Part shown: positions 15,500 through 24,045 of the stretch, piece by piece
Layout: every line of letters begins with the position of its first letter
Numbering within the stretch: position 1 is the first letter of the stretch
Assembly (NCBI GenBank): GCA_050742975.1
Contig: JBOGDQ010000048.1
Location: forward strand, 1-24,132
Direction: 5' to 3'
DNA: 24,132 nt
Source: JBDTGE01 sp050742975
Lineage (GTDB): Bacteria > Actinomycetota > Actinomycetes > Mycobacteriales > Jatrophihabitantaceae
Translations under genes and position numbers: made by a program
Notes under the pieces: generated by a model
What the model saw: only the letters and a program-made list of their open reading frames with translations
The model's database searches: none
Told to the model about the DNA's origin: nothing

Positions 15500-18427
15500 A
15501 TGGACGATTCGGGTGCTCCTAGCGCGCAGCTGGCAGGTGAGCTGCGGGAGGTCGTTCGCGGCGAGGTGCGGTTCACGCCCGGCGACCGGGCGCTGTACTC
15601 CTACGACGCGTCGATCTTCCGGCAGACGCCGATCGGCGTGGTGATACCCCGCGACGCGGACGATGTGATCGCGGCCGTCGAGGTGTGCCGCCGCCATGAC
15701 GTACCGATCTTCGGACGAGGTTGCGGGACGGGACTGGCCGGGCAGACCGTGAACGCCGCGGTTGTCTTCGACTTCTCCAAGCACATGGACGCGATCGAAG
15801 CGCTCGAACCGAAGGCCTTCTCGGCGCGGGTCCAGCCCGGCGTCATCTGTGACTCGCTGCGCGACGCGGCCGAGGACCACGGCCTGACCTTCGGGCCCGA
15901 CCCGGCAACGCACGATCACGCAACGCTCGGCGGGATGATCGGCAACAACTCCTGCGGCACCCACTCGGTCATGGCCGGCAAGACCGTCGACAACATCGAT
16001 GAGCTGGACGTGCTGACCTACGACGGCACCAGGATGCGAGTCGGCGCGACCGGCGAGGACGAGCTGGCTCAGATCATCGCTGCCGGTGGCCGGCGCGGGG
16101 CGATCTACGCCGGTCTCAAGCACATCCGGGACACCTACGCCGACGCGATCCGCACTGGGATGCCGGACATCCCGCGCCGCGTCTCCGGCTACAACCTGGA
16201 CCAACTGCTTCCCGAGAACGGCTTCCACGTCGCCCGCGCGCTCGTCGGGTCGGAGTCGACGTGCGCATTGACCCTCGGCGCCACCTGCCGGCTGGTGCAC
16301 TCGCCGCCGGAACGCTCGCTGGTCGTGCTCGGCTACCCCGACATCCCGACCTCCGGCGACGACGTGGCCTGGCTGATGGAGCACGACCTGATCGCGCTGG
16401 AGTTCATGAGCCAGGAGGTGCTCGATCACCTGCACGCCAAGGACATGAACTTCGGCGGCGCCGACCTGCTGCCCGAGGGCAGGAGCTGGTTGCTGGTGGA
16501 GTTCGGCGGCGAGAGCAAGAAGGAGGCCGACGCCAAGGCCGAGCAGCTGTTCGCGGAGCTGGGCAAGCGGGCCAGCGCGCCCACGCACAGGTTGTACGAG
16601 GACCCCGAGGCCGAGACGTCGATCTGGGAGGCCCGCAAGCACGGCGTGGGCTCGACCCGGATGCCGCTCTCGCTCGGCGGGCACATGGGCTGGCCCAACT
16701 GGGAGGACGCCGCGGTGCCGCCGGAGCGGCTCGGTGACTACCTGCGCGACTTCGAGAAGCTGCTCGGCCGCCACGACTACGACGGCGTCATGTTCGGGCA
16801 CTGGGGCCAGGGCTGCGTGCACTGCCGGATCGACTTCGACCTGCGCACCGAGGCCGGCATCAAGAGCTACCGCCGGTTCATGGTGGAGGCCGCCGACCTG
16901 GTGGTGTCTTACGGGGGTTCGCTGTCCGGTGAGCACGGTGACGGTCACGGGCGGGCCGAGCTGTGGCCGAAGATGTTCGGCCCGGAGTTGATGCGGGCGT
17001 TCGCGGACTTCAAGCGGGTCTGGGACCCGTCCGCGAAGATGAACCCGCACAAGCTGATCGACCCGTATCCGCTGGACTCACATCTGCGCGAGGGGACCGA
17101 ATACCGGCCGCTGCAGCTGAAGACGGCGTTCGCGTACCCGCAGGACGGGGGCAGCTTCGCCGTTGCCGCCGGGCGGTGTTTCGGCGTCGGTGCGTGCCGT
17201 CACCTCGAGGGTGGGGTGATGTGCCCGAGCTACATGGTCACCCGTGAGGAGAAGCACTCGACCCGCGGCCGCGCGCGGCTGCTCCAGGAGATGAGCCAGG
17301 CTGCCGGACCGGTCGAGGGTCGCTGGCGCAACAAAGAGGTCAAGGAGGCGCTGGACCTGTGCCTGGCCTGCAAGGGCTGCCGCGGTGACTGCCCGGTGCG
17401 GGTGGACATCGCCACGTACAAGGCCGAGTTCCTGCACCATCACTACCGGCGCCGGCTGCGTCCGCGCCAGGCTTACGCACTGGGCCTGATCGACAAGTGG
17501 GCCCGGCTGGCTTCGCACGTCCCCCGGCTGGCGAACGCGGCAACGCACGCGCCGGGCCTGAGCGCGGCCGTCAAGGCGGTCGGCGGCGTGGCCCAGCAGC
17601 GTGAGGTCCCCCGCTTCGCGACCGAGACATTCAGGTCCTGGTTCGGCGCTCACGAGTCGCGGCATCCCGAGGCCCCACCCGTCCTGCTCTGGCCGGACAC
17701 GTTCACCAACTACTTCTCCCCCGAGATCGGCATCGACGCCGTCGAGGTGCTCGAGTCGGCCGGCTTCCGGGTGCTCCTGCCGCCGGGCGCGCTGTGTTGC
17801 GGGCGCCCGCTCTACGACTACGGGATGCTGACGCTCGCCCGCCGCTACCTGCGCCGCGTCCTGACCGGGCTGCGTCCCATGCTTCAGGACGGGACGCCGC
17901 TGGTCGGGCTCGAGCCGAGCTGCCTGGCCGTCTTCCGCGACGAGCTGATCAACATGTTCCCGCAGGACGCCGATGCCCAGCGCCTGCACTCGCAGAGCTT
18001 CGTGCTGTCCGAGTTCCTCAGCAAGCACGCGGCCGACTGGCCGGTGCCGCGACTGCACCGCCGGGCGCTGGTGCAGCCGCACTGCCACCACCACTCGGTC
18101 ATCGGCTTCGACGACGAGCAGCACCTGCTCGAGCGGATGGGTTTGGACGTCGAGATCCCGGACTCAGGCTGCTGTGGCATGGCCGGCAGCTTCGGCTACG
18201 AGGCCGGCGAGCGCTACGAGGTGTCGACGGCAGCCGGCGAACGCGTGCTGCTGCCGAAGGTCCGCGATGCCGCGCCGGACACGCTCGTGCTGGCCGACGG
18301 GTTCAGCTGCCGTGGCCAGATCTCGTCCGGCACGGACCGGGCCGGCCTGCACTTGGCGCAGGTTCTCGCCATGGCGATCCACGACGGACAACTGGGCCCG
18401 CCGTCCACGAAGGGAGACCAATCATGA
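15500..18427 (+). CDS. FAD- and Fe-S-containing D-2-hydroxyacid dehydrogenase (D-lactate / D-2-hydroxyglutarate dehydrogenase-like)
   Basis: 975 aa from ATG 15500, with GGGGAG 5 nt upstream. Three modules are fused. First is an FAD-binding (PCMH-type) domain with FGRGCGTGLAGQTVN (about 71-85) and GGMIGNNSCGTHS (about 144-156), plus an FAD-oxidase C-terminal domain with GEHGDGHGRAELWP. Second is a ferredoxin-like domain with cysteines 560, 566 and 575 and a C-X2-C-X2-C-X3-CP set at 621, 624, 627 and 631. Third is a pair of CCG cysteine-rich repeats (GALCCGRP at 766-767, GCCGMAG at 891-892). This layout and length match the E. coli YdiJ class. It oxidises a D-2-hydroxyacid and passes electrons through Fe-S centres towards the respiratory chain. 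The substrate is not decided by sequence; context with a pyruvate-oxidising enzyme favours D-lactate. It overlaps the next gene by 4 nt (ATGA). Confidence 0.88.
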   Translation: MDDSGAPSAQLAGELREVVRGEVRFTPGDRALYSYDASIFRQTPIGVVIPRDADDVIAAVEVCRRHDVPIFGRGCGTGLAGQTVNAAVVFDFSKHMDAIEALEPKAFSARVQPGVICDSLRDAAEDHGLTFGPDPATHDHATLGGMIGNNSCGTHSVMAGKTVDNIDELDVLTYDGTRMRVGATGEDELAQIIAAGGRRGAIYAGLKHIRDTYADAIRTGMPDIPRRVSGYNLDQLLPENGFHVARALVGSESTCALTLGATCRLVHSPPERSLVVLGYPDIPTSGDDVAWLMEHDLIALEFMSQEVLDHLHAKDMNFGGADLLPEGRSWLLVEFGGESKKEADAKAEQLFAELGKRASAPTHRLYEDPEAETSIWEARKHGVGSTRMPLSLGGHMGWPNWEDAAVPPERLGDYLRDFEKLLGRHDYDGVMFGHWGQGCVHCRIDFDLRTEAGIKSYRRFMVEAADLVVSYGGSLSGEHGDGHGRAELWPKMFGPELMRAFADFKRVWDPSAKMNPHKLIDPYPLDSHLREGTEYRPLQLKTAFAYPQDGGSFAVAAGRCFGVGACRHLEGGVMCPSYMVTREEKHSTRGRARLLQEMSQAAGPVEGRWRNKEVKEALDLCLACKGCRGDCPVRVDIATYKAEFLHHHYRRRLRPRQAYALGLIDKWARLASHVPRLANAATHAPGLSAAVKAVGGVAQQREVPRFATETFRSWFGAHESRHPEAPPVLLWPDTFTNYFSPEIGIDAVEVLESAGFRVLLPPGALCCGRPLYDYGMLTLARRYLRRVLTGLRPMLQDGTPLVGLEPSCLAVFRDELINMFPQDADAQRLHSQSFVLSEFLSKHAADWPVPRLHRRALVQPHCHHHSVIGFDDEQHLLERMGLDVEIPDSGCCGMAGSFGYEAGERYEVSTAAGERVLLPKVRDAAPDTLVLADGFSCRGQISSGTDRAGLHLAQVLAMAIHDGQLGPPSTKGDQS

Positions 18428-19194
18428 CCTACACCAACGGTTCGGCGTCACCCGCCGCCGAGCGCATGCCGCTGCATCAGACGTGGACGAAGGCGGGCCC
18501 GGTGCTCTCGCACCTGCCCACCGCTCAGGTACAGGCCTTGCAGGAGACTTCCGAGGCCTCGATCGGGGAGCCCGGCCCGATGAGCCTGTTCGGCTTCGCC
18601 GTCGCCACGCTGCTCGTGGCCCTGCCGATCTCGGGTGTAATGCCGCTGTCCACGACGCTTGCCGCGGTACCCGCCCTGCTCGTCTTCGGCGGGATCGGGC
18701 AGTTCATCGGCGGCCTGGTCGCCTACCGCAAGGGCAACACGTTCGCCGCCACCGCGTTCTGCTCGTTCGGCGCGAACAACGTCGTCGTGTCGACGTACTT
18801 CCTGTTCCAGGCGATCGGGCTGTTCCCGAAGAACAACGACACCAAGCTGTTCCTCGCTATAGACCTGTTCTGCTTCGCCTACATCGCGTTCATCCTGTTC
18901 CTCGCCTCGTTCAAGCTGAACGCCGCGTTCGTCCTGGTGCTGCTCGCCCTGTTCCCCGGCTATGGCCTGGCTGCGGTAGGCAACCTGGCGGGCATGCCCA
19001 CCGCGATCGGCTGGACGGGCGGCTGGTTCCTGATCATCTCGGCCGGGCTGGCGTTCTATGCAGGCGGGGCGCTCGCGCTGAACAGCACCTACGAGCGTTC
19101 GATCATGCCGATGTTCCCGCGCGCGTCAGCCGGGAGCCGGGAGCGTGGCGTGCCGGTCGCGCGGCCGGCGGCCAACCCGCAGGACGTTCTCTGA
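18424..19194 (+). CDS. Acetate/succinate transporter of the GPR1/FUN34/YaaH (SatP) family
   Basis: 256 aa, ATG 18424 overlapping the dehydrogenase stop by 4 nt, with GGGAG about 8 nt upstream. Six membrane helices follow a polar N-terminus of about 50 residues. Family landmarks are LVFGGIGQFIGGLVAYRKGN, then FAATAFCSFGAN, and a Gly-rich last helix. The normal NPAPLGL signature before helix 1 appears here as EPGPMSL, so the first Asn is replaced by Glu and Leu-Gly by Met-Ser; this may alter selectivity. Members move acetate or succinate with protons. Position between a 2-hydroxyacid dehydrogenase and a PoxB-like enzyme suits acetate transport; the direction is not known. It overlaps the next gene by one base. 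Confidence 0.85.
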   Translation: MTYTNGSASPAAERMPLHQTWTKAGPVLSHLPTAQVQALQETSEASIGEPGPMSLFGFAVATLLVALPISGVMPLSTTLAAVPALLVFGGIGQFIGGLVAYRKGNTFAATAFCSFGANNVVVSTYFLFQAIGLFPKNNDTKLFLAIDLFCFAYIAFILFLASFKLNAAFVLVLLALFPGYGLAAVGNLAGMPTAIGWTGGWFLIISAGLAFYAGGALALNSTYERSIMPMFPRASAGSRERGVPVARPAANPQDVL

Positions 19195-21056
19195 TGGGCG
19201 AGGACCGCACCGCATCCGATGTCATGGTCGAGCGACTCATGCAGTGGGGCGTCGACACGATCTTCGGTCTGCCCGGGGACGGTATCAACGGCTTCATGGA
19301 GTCGCTGCGGACGCGCCATGAGGAGTTGACGTACATCCACGTCCGGCACGAGGAGGTCGCTGCGATGGCGGCCGTCGGGTATGCGAAGTTCACCGGCAAG
19401 CTGGGCGTCTGCTTCTCCACATCCGGCCCCGGCGCCGCGCACCTGCTCAACGGGATGCTCGACTCGCGTACCGAGCAGGCACCGATCCTGTGCATCACCG
19501 GGATGAGCTACCACGATCTGATCGGCACGAGCTACCTGCAGGACGTCAATACCGACTACCTGTTCAACGACGTGGCGATCTACAACCAGCGGATCATGGG
19601 CCCGGCGCACGTCACCAACGTGGTGGACTACGCGGTGCGGTCCGCGCTGACCCAGCGCGGACCGGCTCACCTCGCCTTCCCGATCGACTTCCAGTCGGCT
19701 CCGGCCGACGGCGGTCAGCGCTTCGCCCGCAACGTGCAGGGGCACACCTCCGCGACGTACCGCCCCGCGATCCAGGTACCGCAGCGGCAGGACCTGGACG
19801 CGGCGGCCGCCGTGCTGACCGGTCACACCAAGGTGGCGATCCTGGCCGGCGCCGGTGCGCGCGGTGCCGGTACCGAACTGGAAGCGGTCGCGGAGAAGCT
19901 CGGGGCGCCGATCATCAAAGCTCAGCTGGGCAAGGACTGCGTGCCCGACGACAGCCCGTACACCACCGGCCCGATCGCGCTCGTCGGGTCCCGCCCGAGT
20001 GAGGAAGCGCTGGAGCAGTGCGACGCGCTGCTGATCGTCGGCTCGACGATGCCGTACATCGAGTTCTACCCGGCCCCCGGCCAGGCGGTGTGCGTGCAGA
20101 TCGACGACAAGCCCGAACGGATCGGGCTGCGCTACCCGGTCGACGTGCCGCTCGCGGGCGACGCGCGGGCCACGCTGGCCGCGCTGCTGCCGCTGCTCGG
20201 CCGCAACGAGGACCGCACGTTCCTCAAGCAGGCGCAGGACGGGATGAGCGACTGGTGGGAGCTGATCGAGGAGCGCGGCACGAGCCAGGACACTCCGATG
20301 AAACCGCAGGTTGCCGCGCACGCGGTCAACCGGGCGCTCGCCGCCGACGCGATCATCTGCGGCGACTCCGGCACGGTCACCACGTGGGCGGCCCGGCAGA
20401 TCAAGATCCGGCACGATCAGCTGTTCTCCTTCTCCGGGACGAACTGCTCGATGGCGGCCGGGCTGCCGTACGCGATCGGCGCTCAGGCCGCCTACCCCGG
20501 CCGTCAGGTGGTCGTGTTCACCGGCGACGGCTCGATGACGATGCAGCTGGGCGACTTCCTCACGGCTGTGCAGCACCAGCTGCCGATCAAGGTGGTCGTG
20601 GTCAAGAACGACGTGCTCGGGCTGATCAAGTGGGAGCAGATGGTGTTCCTCGGCAACCCGGAGTACGGGGTCAACTTCGCGCCGCTGGACTTCGTCAAGT
20701 TCGCCGAGGCGTGCGGCGCCCGCGGGATGCACATCGAGGACCCGACCACGTGCGCGGACCAGATGGCCGAGGCGTTGTCGTGGGACGGTCCGGTCATCAT
20801 CGAGTGCGTCGTCGACCCGCACGAGCCGCCGATGCCGGCCAAGGTGCAGCGCGACCAGGTCACCAAGCTGACCCAAGCGCTGCGGCAGGGGACGCCGAAC
20901 CGTAACCGCATCGCACTGCAGATGGTCAAGGACGTGCTCGACGAGGCCAGCTTCGACGCCAGCCCGGGCCACTTCGTCCCGAGCAGGCTCGGCGAGGCGG
21001 CCTCGCGCATCGTCTCGAAGGTCCGCGACCGCGCTGAAGACAAGCACCCCGAATGA
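19194..21056 (+). CDS. Thiamine-pyrophosphate enzyme, pyruvate dehydrogenase (quinone)/pyruvate oxidase (PoxB)-like
   Basis: 620 aa, ATG 19194 in a TGATG overlap with the transporter. It has the three domains of the acetolactate synthase/pyruvate oxidase superfamily. The N-terminal TPP-binding domain has GLPGDGINGFMESL and the catalytic glutamate in HVRHEEVAAMAA (E53 or E54). A central FAD/nucleotide-type domain follows (AILAGAGARGAGTELEAVAE). The C-terminal domain carries the Mg/TPP motif from GDG at 444-446 to VKND (N472). PoxB-type enzymes turn pyruvate into acetate and CO2 and reduce quinone at the membrane. It is about 45 residues longer than E. coli PoxB, with an amphipathic-looking C-terminal extension that could serve in membrane attachment (inference). 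Acetolactate synthase is less likely because no small subunit is nearby. Confidence 0.82.
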   Translation: MGEDRTASDVMVERLMQWGVDTIFGLPGDGINGFMESLRTRHEELTYIHVRHEEVAAMAAVGYAKFTGKLGVCFSTSGPGAAHLLNGMLDSRTEQAPILCITGMSYHDLIGTSYLQDVNTDYLFNDVAIYNQRIMGPAHVTNVVDYAVRSALTQRGPAHLAFPIDFQSAPADGGQRFARNVQGHTSATYRPAIQVPQRQDLDAAAAVLTGHTKVAILAGAGARGAGTELEAVAEKLGAPIIKAQLGKDCVPDDSPYTTGPIALVGSRPSEEALEQCDALLIVGSTMPYIEFYPAPGQAVCVQIDDKPERIGLRYPVDVPLAGDARATLAALLPLLGRNEDRTFLKQAQDGMSDWWELIEERGTSQDTPMKPQVAAHAVNRALAADAIICGDSGTVTTWAARQIKIRHDQLFSFSGTNCSMAAGLPYAIGAQAAYPGRQVVVFTGDGSMTMQLGDFLTAVQHQLPIKVVVVKNDVLGLIKWEQMVFLGNPEYGVNFAPLDFVKFAEACGARGMHIEDPTTCADQMAEALSWDGPVIIECVVDPHEPPMPAKVQRDQVTKLTQALRQGTPNRNRIALQMVKDVLDEASFDASPGHFVPSRLGEAASRIVSKVRDRAEDKHPE

Positions 21057-21057
21057 G

Positions 21058-21726
21058 GTGAGGCACCGCGTCGGAGTCGGCACCCTGCTGATGCTGCTGA
21101 CCGTTGCCGCCGGCAGCACCGACGCGGTGAGCTACCTCGGGCTGGATCATGTCTTCCCGGCCAACATGACCGGCAATACCGTGCTGCTGGGCATCGGACT
21201 GACGACCGGCGACTGGCACCGCGCCGCCGGATCAGCCGTCGCACTAGGCGGATTCGTCGTCGCCGCAGCGGTGAGCGGCGCCCTGGCCGGTCGCCGTTCC
21301 CTAGGCGTGGATCTGAGCTGCGAGCTGGTGCTGCTCGCCGCGGCGCTCGCGTGGTGGCTGACGCTCGACGCTCCGGTGCAGGGCGGTCCCCGCCTCGGAT
21401 TGATCGCGCTGGTGAGCGCCGCAATGGGCTGGCAGAGCGCCACCATCACCCGGCTCGACGTCGGCGTGAGCACCACCTACATCACCGGCACGTGGACCGC
21501 CGTCGCAACCTGGTTCGCCCAGGGGCTGCGCCGCCACCCGTCGAAACAGCCGGACGGGCGCCCGTACCGGCGCATCGCCGTGCTCGCCTGCTACCTGGGA
21601 GCCGCCTGCCTGGCCGGCTACCTGTTCCACCGTTGGGGCGCCTGGGCCGCGGTCACCCCGCTGGCCGCGCTGATCATCTCCTCCGTGGCGCCGCCAGCCG
21701 GCCAACCCGACCGACCGGATTCGTAG
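21058..21726 (+). CDS. DUF1275 (YoaK) family membrane protein
   Basis: 222 aa. The start is GTG 21058, one base after the stop of the TPP enzyme, with TGAGG acting as a minimal ribosome site. The first helix and its loop contain the family signature: AAGSTDAVSYLGLDHVFPAN followed by MTGNTVLLG. Further membrane helices follow, with GWQSATITRL and the second signature STTYITGTWTAVATWFA. DUF1275 proteins have about six helices and no established function; some are proposed transporters. The very tight spacing makes it the last gene of the dehydrogenase operon. It converges on ctaD with 7 bp between stop codons. Confidence 0.87.
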   Translation: MRHRVGVGTLLMLLTVAAGSTDAVSYLGLDHVFPANMTGNTVLLGIGLTTGDWHRAAGSAVALGGFVVAAAVSGALAGRRSLGVDLSCELVLLAAALAWWLTLDAPVQGGPRLGLIALVSAAMGWQSATITRLDVGVSTTYITGTWTAVATWFAQGLRRHPSKQPDGRPYRRIAVLACYLGAACLAGYLFHRWGAWAAVTPLAALIISSVAPPAGQPDRPDS

Positions 21727-21733
21727 CAACCGT

Positions 21734-23494
21734 TCACCCTTGGCCGTGCGATGCGGTCACGGACGGCGGGCCGGACGGCGCGTGGCCGGAGTGCGCCTCT
21801 GCCTGCAGGCGTTCGAGCAGGTGTGGGTAGTGGTACTCGAAGGCCGGGCGCTCGGAGCGGATCCGCGGGATCGAGGTGAAGTTGTGCCGCGGCGGTGGGC
21901 AGGAGGTGGCCCATTCCAGGGAGTTGCCGTGCCCCCACGGGTCATCGGCGGTGACGATCTCGCCGAACCGATACGACTTGTACATGTTGTAGGCGAACGG
22001 CAGCATCGACGCGCCGAGCACGAACGAGCCGATCGTGGAGACGGTGTTCAGGGTGGTGAACCCGTCGCTGGGCAGGTAGTCGGGGTAGCGGCGCGGCATG
22101 CCCTCGGCGCCGAGCCAGTGCTGGACCAGGAACGTCAGGTGGAAGCCGATGAAGGTGAGCCAGAAGTGCAGCCGACCGAGCCGTTCATCGAGGTAGCGGC
22201 CGGTGAACTTCGGGAACCAGAAGTAGATGCCGGCGTACGCGGAGAACACGATGGTGCCGAACAGCACGTAGTGGAAGTGGGCCACCACGAAGTAGGTGTC
22301 CGACACGTGGAAGTCGACGGGCGGACTGGCCAGCAGGACGCCGGTCAGGCCGCCGAACAGGAACGTCACCATGAACCCGAGTGCGAACAGCATCGCGGTC
22401 TCGAAGGTGACGGCGCCGCGCCACATCGTGCCGATCCAGTTGAAGAACTTCATCCCGGTCGGCACCGCGATCAGGAACGTCATCACGCTGAAGAACGGCA
22501 GCAGGACGGCTCCGGTTGTGAACATGTGGTGCGCCCACACCGTCAGTGACAGTGCGGCGATGGACAGGGTCGCGAGCACCATGCCCTTGTAGCCGAACAG
22601 CGGCTTGCGGCTGAACACCGGGACCACCTCGGAGATGATCCCGAAGAACGGCAGCGCGACGATGTACACCTCGGGATGGCCGAAGAACCAGAACAGGTGC
22701 TGCCAGAGCAGGGCTCCGCCGTTGTTGGCGTCGAACACCTGGGCACCCATGTGCCGGTCGGCCCACAGCACCAGCAGCGCCGCGGTCAGGATCGGAAACG
22801 CCAATAGGGCAAGCAGCGCCGTGACCAGGATGCCCCAGCAGAAAATCGGCAGCCGGAACATCGTCATGCCGGGCGCCCGCAGCGTGATCACTGTGGTGAC
22901 CATGTTGACCGAGCCCAGAATGGTGCTGAGCCCGGCGATCGCCAGACCGATGATCCACATATCGGTGCCAGGTCCGGGCGAGTTGGTGGCGCTGTTCAGC
23001 GGCGCGTACAGCGTCCAGCCCGCGTCGGCCGCTCCCCCCGGCGTGATGAACCCGCACACAGCCGTCGTCGCGCCGAACAGGTACAGCCAGTAGGACAGCG
23101 CGTTCAGCCGCGGGAATGCCACGTCGGGCGATCCGATCTGCAGCGGCAGGACCAGGTTTGCGAACGCGAACACCAGCGGCGTGGCGAAGAACAGCAGCAT
23201 GATCGTGCCGTGCATGGTGAACAGCTGGTTGTACTGCTCCGGTGAGAGGAACTGCATGCCCGGACGGGCCAGCTCCATCCGCATCAACAGTGCCAGCACG
23301 CCACCCACGGCGAAGAACGCCAGCGAGGTGAGCAGGTACATCCGTCCGATCATCTTGTGATCGGTGGTGCGCAACACCTGGCTGAACTGCGAGCCCTTCT
23401 CCGAACGCTGCACCGAGTTCACGCGGATGCTGATCGGGCCGGGTCCGACCGTCCCCGCTGGTTCGCCAGCGCCGGGCTCGACCGTCTTGGTCAT
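21734..23494 (-). CDS. ctaD: Cytochrome c oxidase subunit I (aa3-type, heme-copper)
   Basis: 586 aa on the minus strand. This is the catalytic subunit reducing O2 to water and pumping protons. Ligands are all present: H95 (TMHGT) and H408 for low-spin heme a, H406 for heme a3 (VVAHFHYVL), and H273, H322 and H323 for CuB. The His-Tyr cross-link pair lies in FGHPEVY (H273, Y277). The proton routes typical of A-type oxidases are visible: D124 (GSPDVAFPRLN), E275 and K349 (PTGMKFFNWIGT). Twelve hydrophobic helices are expected. The N-terminal 35 residues and C-terminal 60 are polar. A weak GGCGAAG precedes the ATG. No ctaC or ctaE is next to it in the window, so it may be a standalone copy. Confidence 0.96.
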   Translation of the reverse strand: MTKTVEPGAGEPAGTVGPGPISIRVNSVQRSEKGSQFSQVLRTTDHKMIGRMYLLTSLAFFAVGGVLALLMRMELARPGMQFLSPEQYNQLFTMHGTIMLLFFATPLVFAFANLVLPLQIGSPDVAFPRLNALSYWLYLFGATTAVCGFITPGGAADAGWTLYAPLNSATNSPGPGTDMWIIGLAIAGLSTILGSVNMVTTVITLRAPGMTMFRLPIFCWGILVTALLALLAFPILTAALLVLWADRHMGAQVFDANNGGALLWQHLFWFFGHPEVYIVALPFFGIISEVVPVFSRKPLFGYKGMVLATLSIAALSLTVWAHHMFTTGAVLLPFFSVMTFLIAVPTGMKFFNWIGTMWRGAVTFETAMLFALGFMVTFLFGGLTGVLLASPPVDFHVSDTYFVVAHFHYVLFGTIVFSAYAGIYFWFPKFTGRYLDERLGRLHFWLTFIGFHLTFLVQHWLGAEGMPRRYPDYLPSDGFTTLNTVSTIGSFVLGASMLPFAYNMYKSYRFGEIVTADDPWGHGNSLEWATSCPPPRHNFTSIPRIRSERPAFEYHYPHLLERLQAEAHSGHAPSGPPSVTASHGQG

Positions 23495-24045
23495 GATGCT
23501 TCGCCGAACGACGCTGCGCGGCCGTGGCTCGGGGTCGCGAAAGCAGGCGGTCGTGATTCGAGTGCAGCATCCACGACAATCCCCTGGGTGTAACGCGACA
23601 ACGGCCGCGGCCGCCTGGATCTACGGCGGCCGGAACCCTCTACCCCACATTTGCATTCGGCGGACCTGGTGACAAGAACCGCCTGCCGATTCACAGCCTC
23701 GGTGCTATCGCAGGCACCTTCGGCCAGCCCCTGTCCTCCGCTCAGATCGGGGGAAGGCTCGTCCTTCGCCGAGACGGCTGATCGGACCCAGTAGCGGTTC
23801 ATGACCGGCATGCGCTTGGGCGCCGACCTCAACCTCGTCTCCACAGGTCGATCAGCCCGGTAGCGAGCAGCACGCCTCCTCTCACCAGCGTCACGTGCCC
23901 GTTCGACCGCTACGACCAACTGGTCGCCGCCTACGGTATCCCTGCCTGCGCCGTCGGCGGGTGAGTCGGCCGCCCGGTAGCCAACCCGACCAGAAGAGGT
24001 GGCCGCGCGAAAGCCGATACGCTTGCGCGCTTGCCGCTGGGGGTG
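23495..24045. other. About 550 bp upstream of ctaD without a convincing gene
   Basis: Open frames exist on both strands but have Arg/Ser/Pro-rich translations with no recognisable motif. A short open end on the plus strand (about 23870-23963) reads TCPFDRYDQLVAAYGIPA and could be a gene fossil. It also holds the first copy of a 17-bp direct repeat (23796-23812). The ctaD promoter should lie in the proximal part, but I see no clear -35/-10 pair. Confidence 0.5.
23796..23812. repeat. 17-bp direct repeat, copy 1
   Basis: GGTTCATGACCGGCATG here is identical to 24084-24100. The repeat has a partial internal symmetry (CATG on both sides of ACCGG). Flanking sequences differ. Confidence 0.6.

Noticed and set aside
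15410..17050. 546-codon minus-strand open frame opposite the FAD/Fe-S dehydrogenase
   Set aside because: Antisense shadow; the plus strand has FAD-binding motifs throughout.
19089..21119. 676-codon minus-strand open frame opposite the PoxB-like gene
   Set aside because: Antisense shadow; the plus strand has TPP motifs and correct gene spacing.
23491..23919. 142-codon minus-strand frame ending in an ATGA overlap with ctaD
   Set aside because: The overlap looks like coupling, but the translation is Arg/Ser-rich, has no motif and no good ribosome site, and does not resemble any oxidase subunit.
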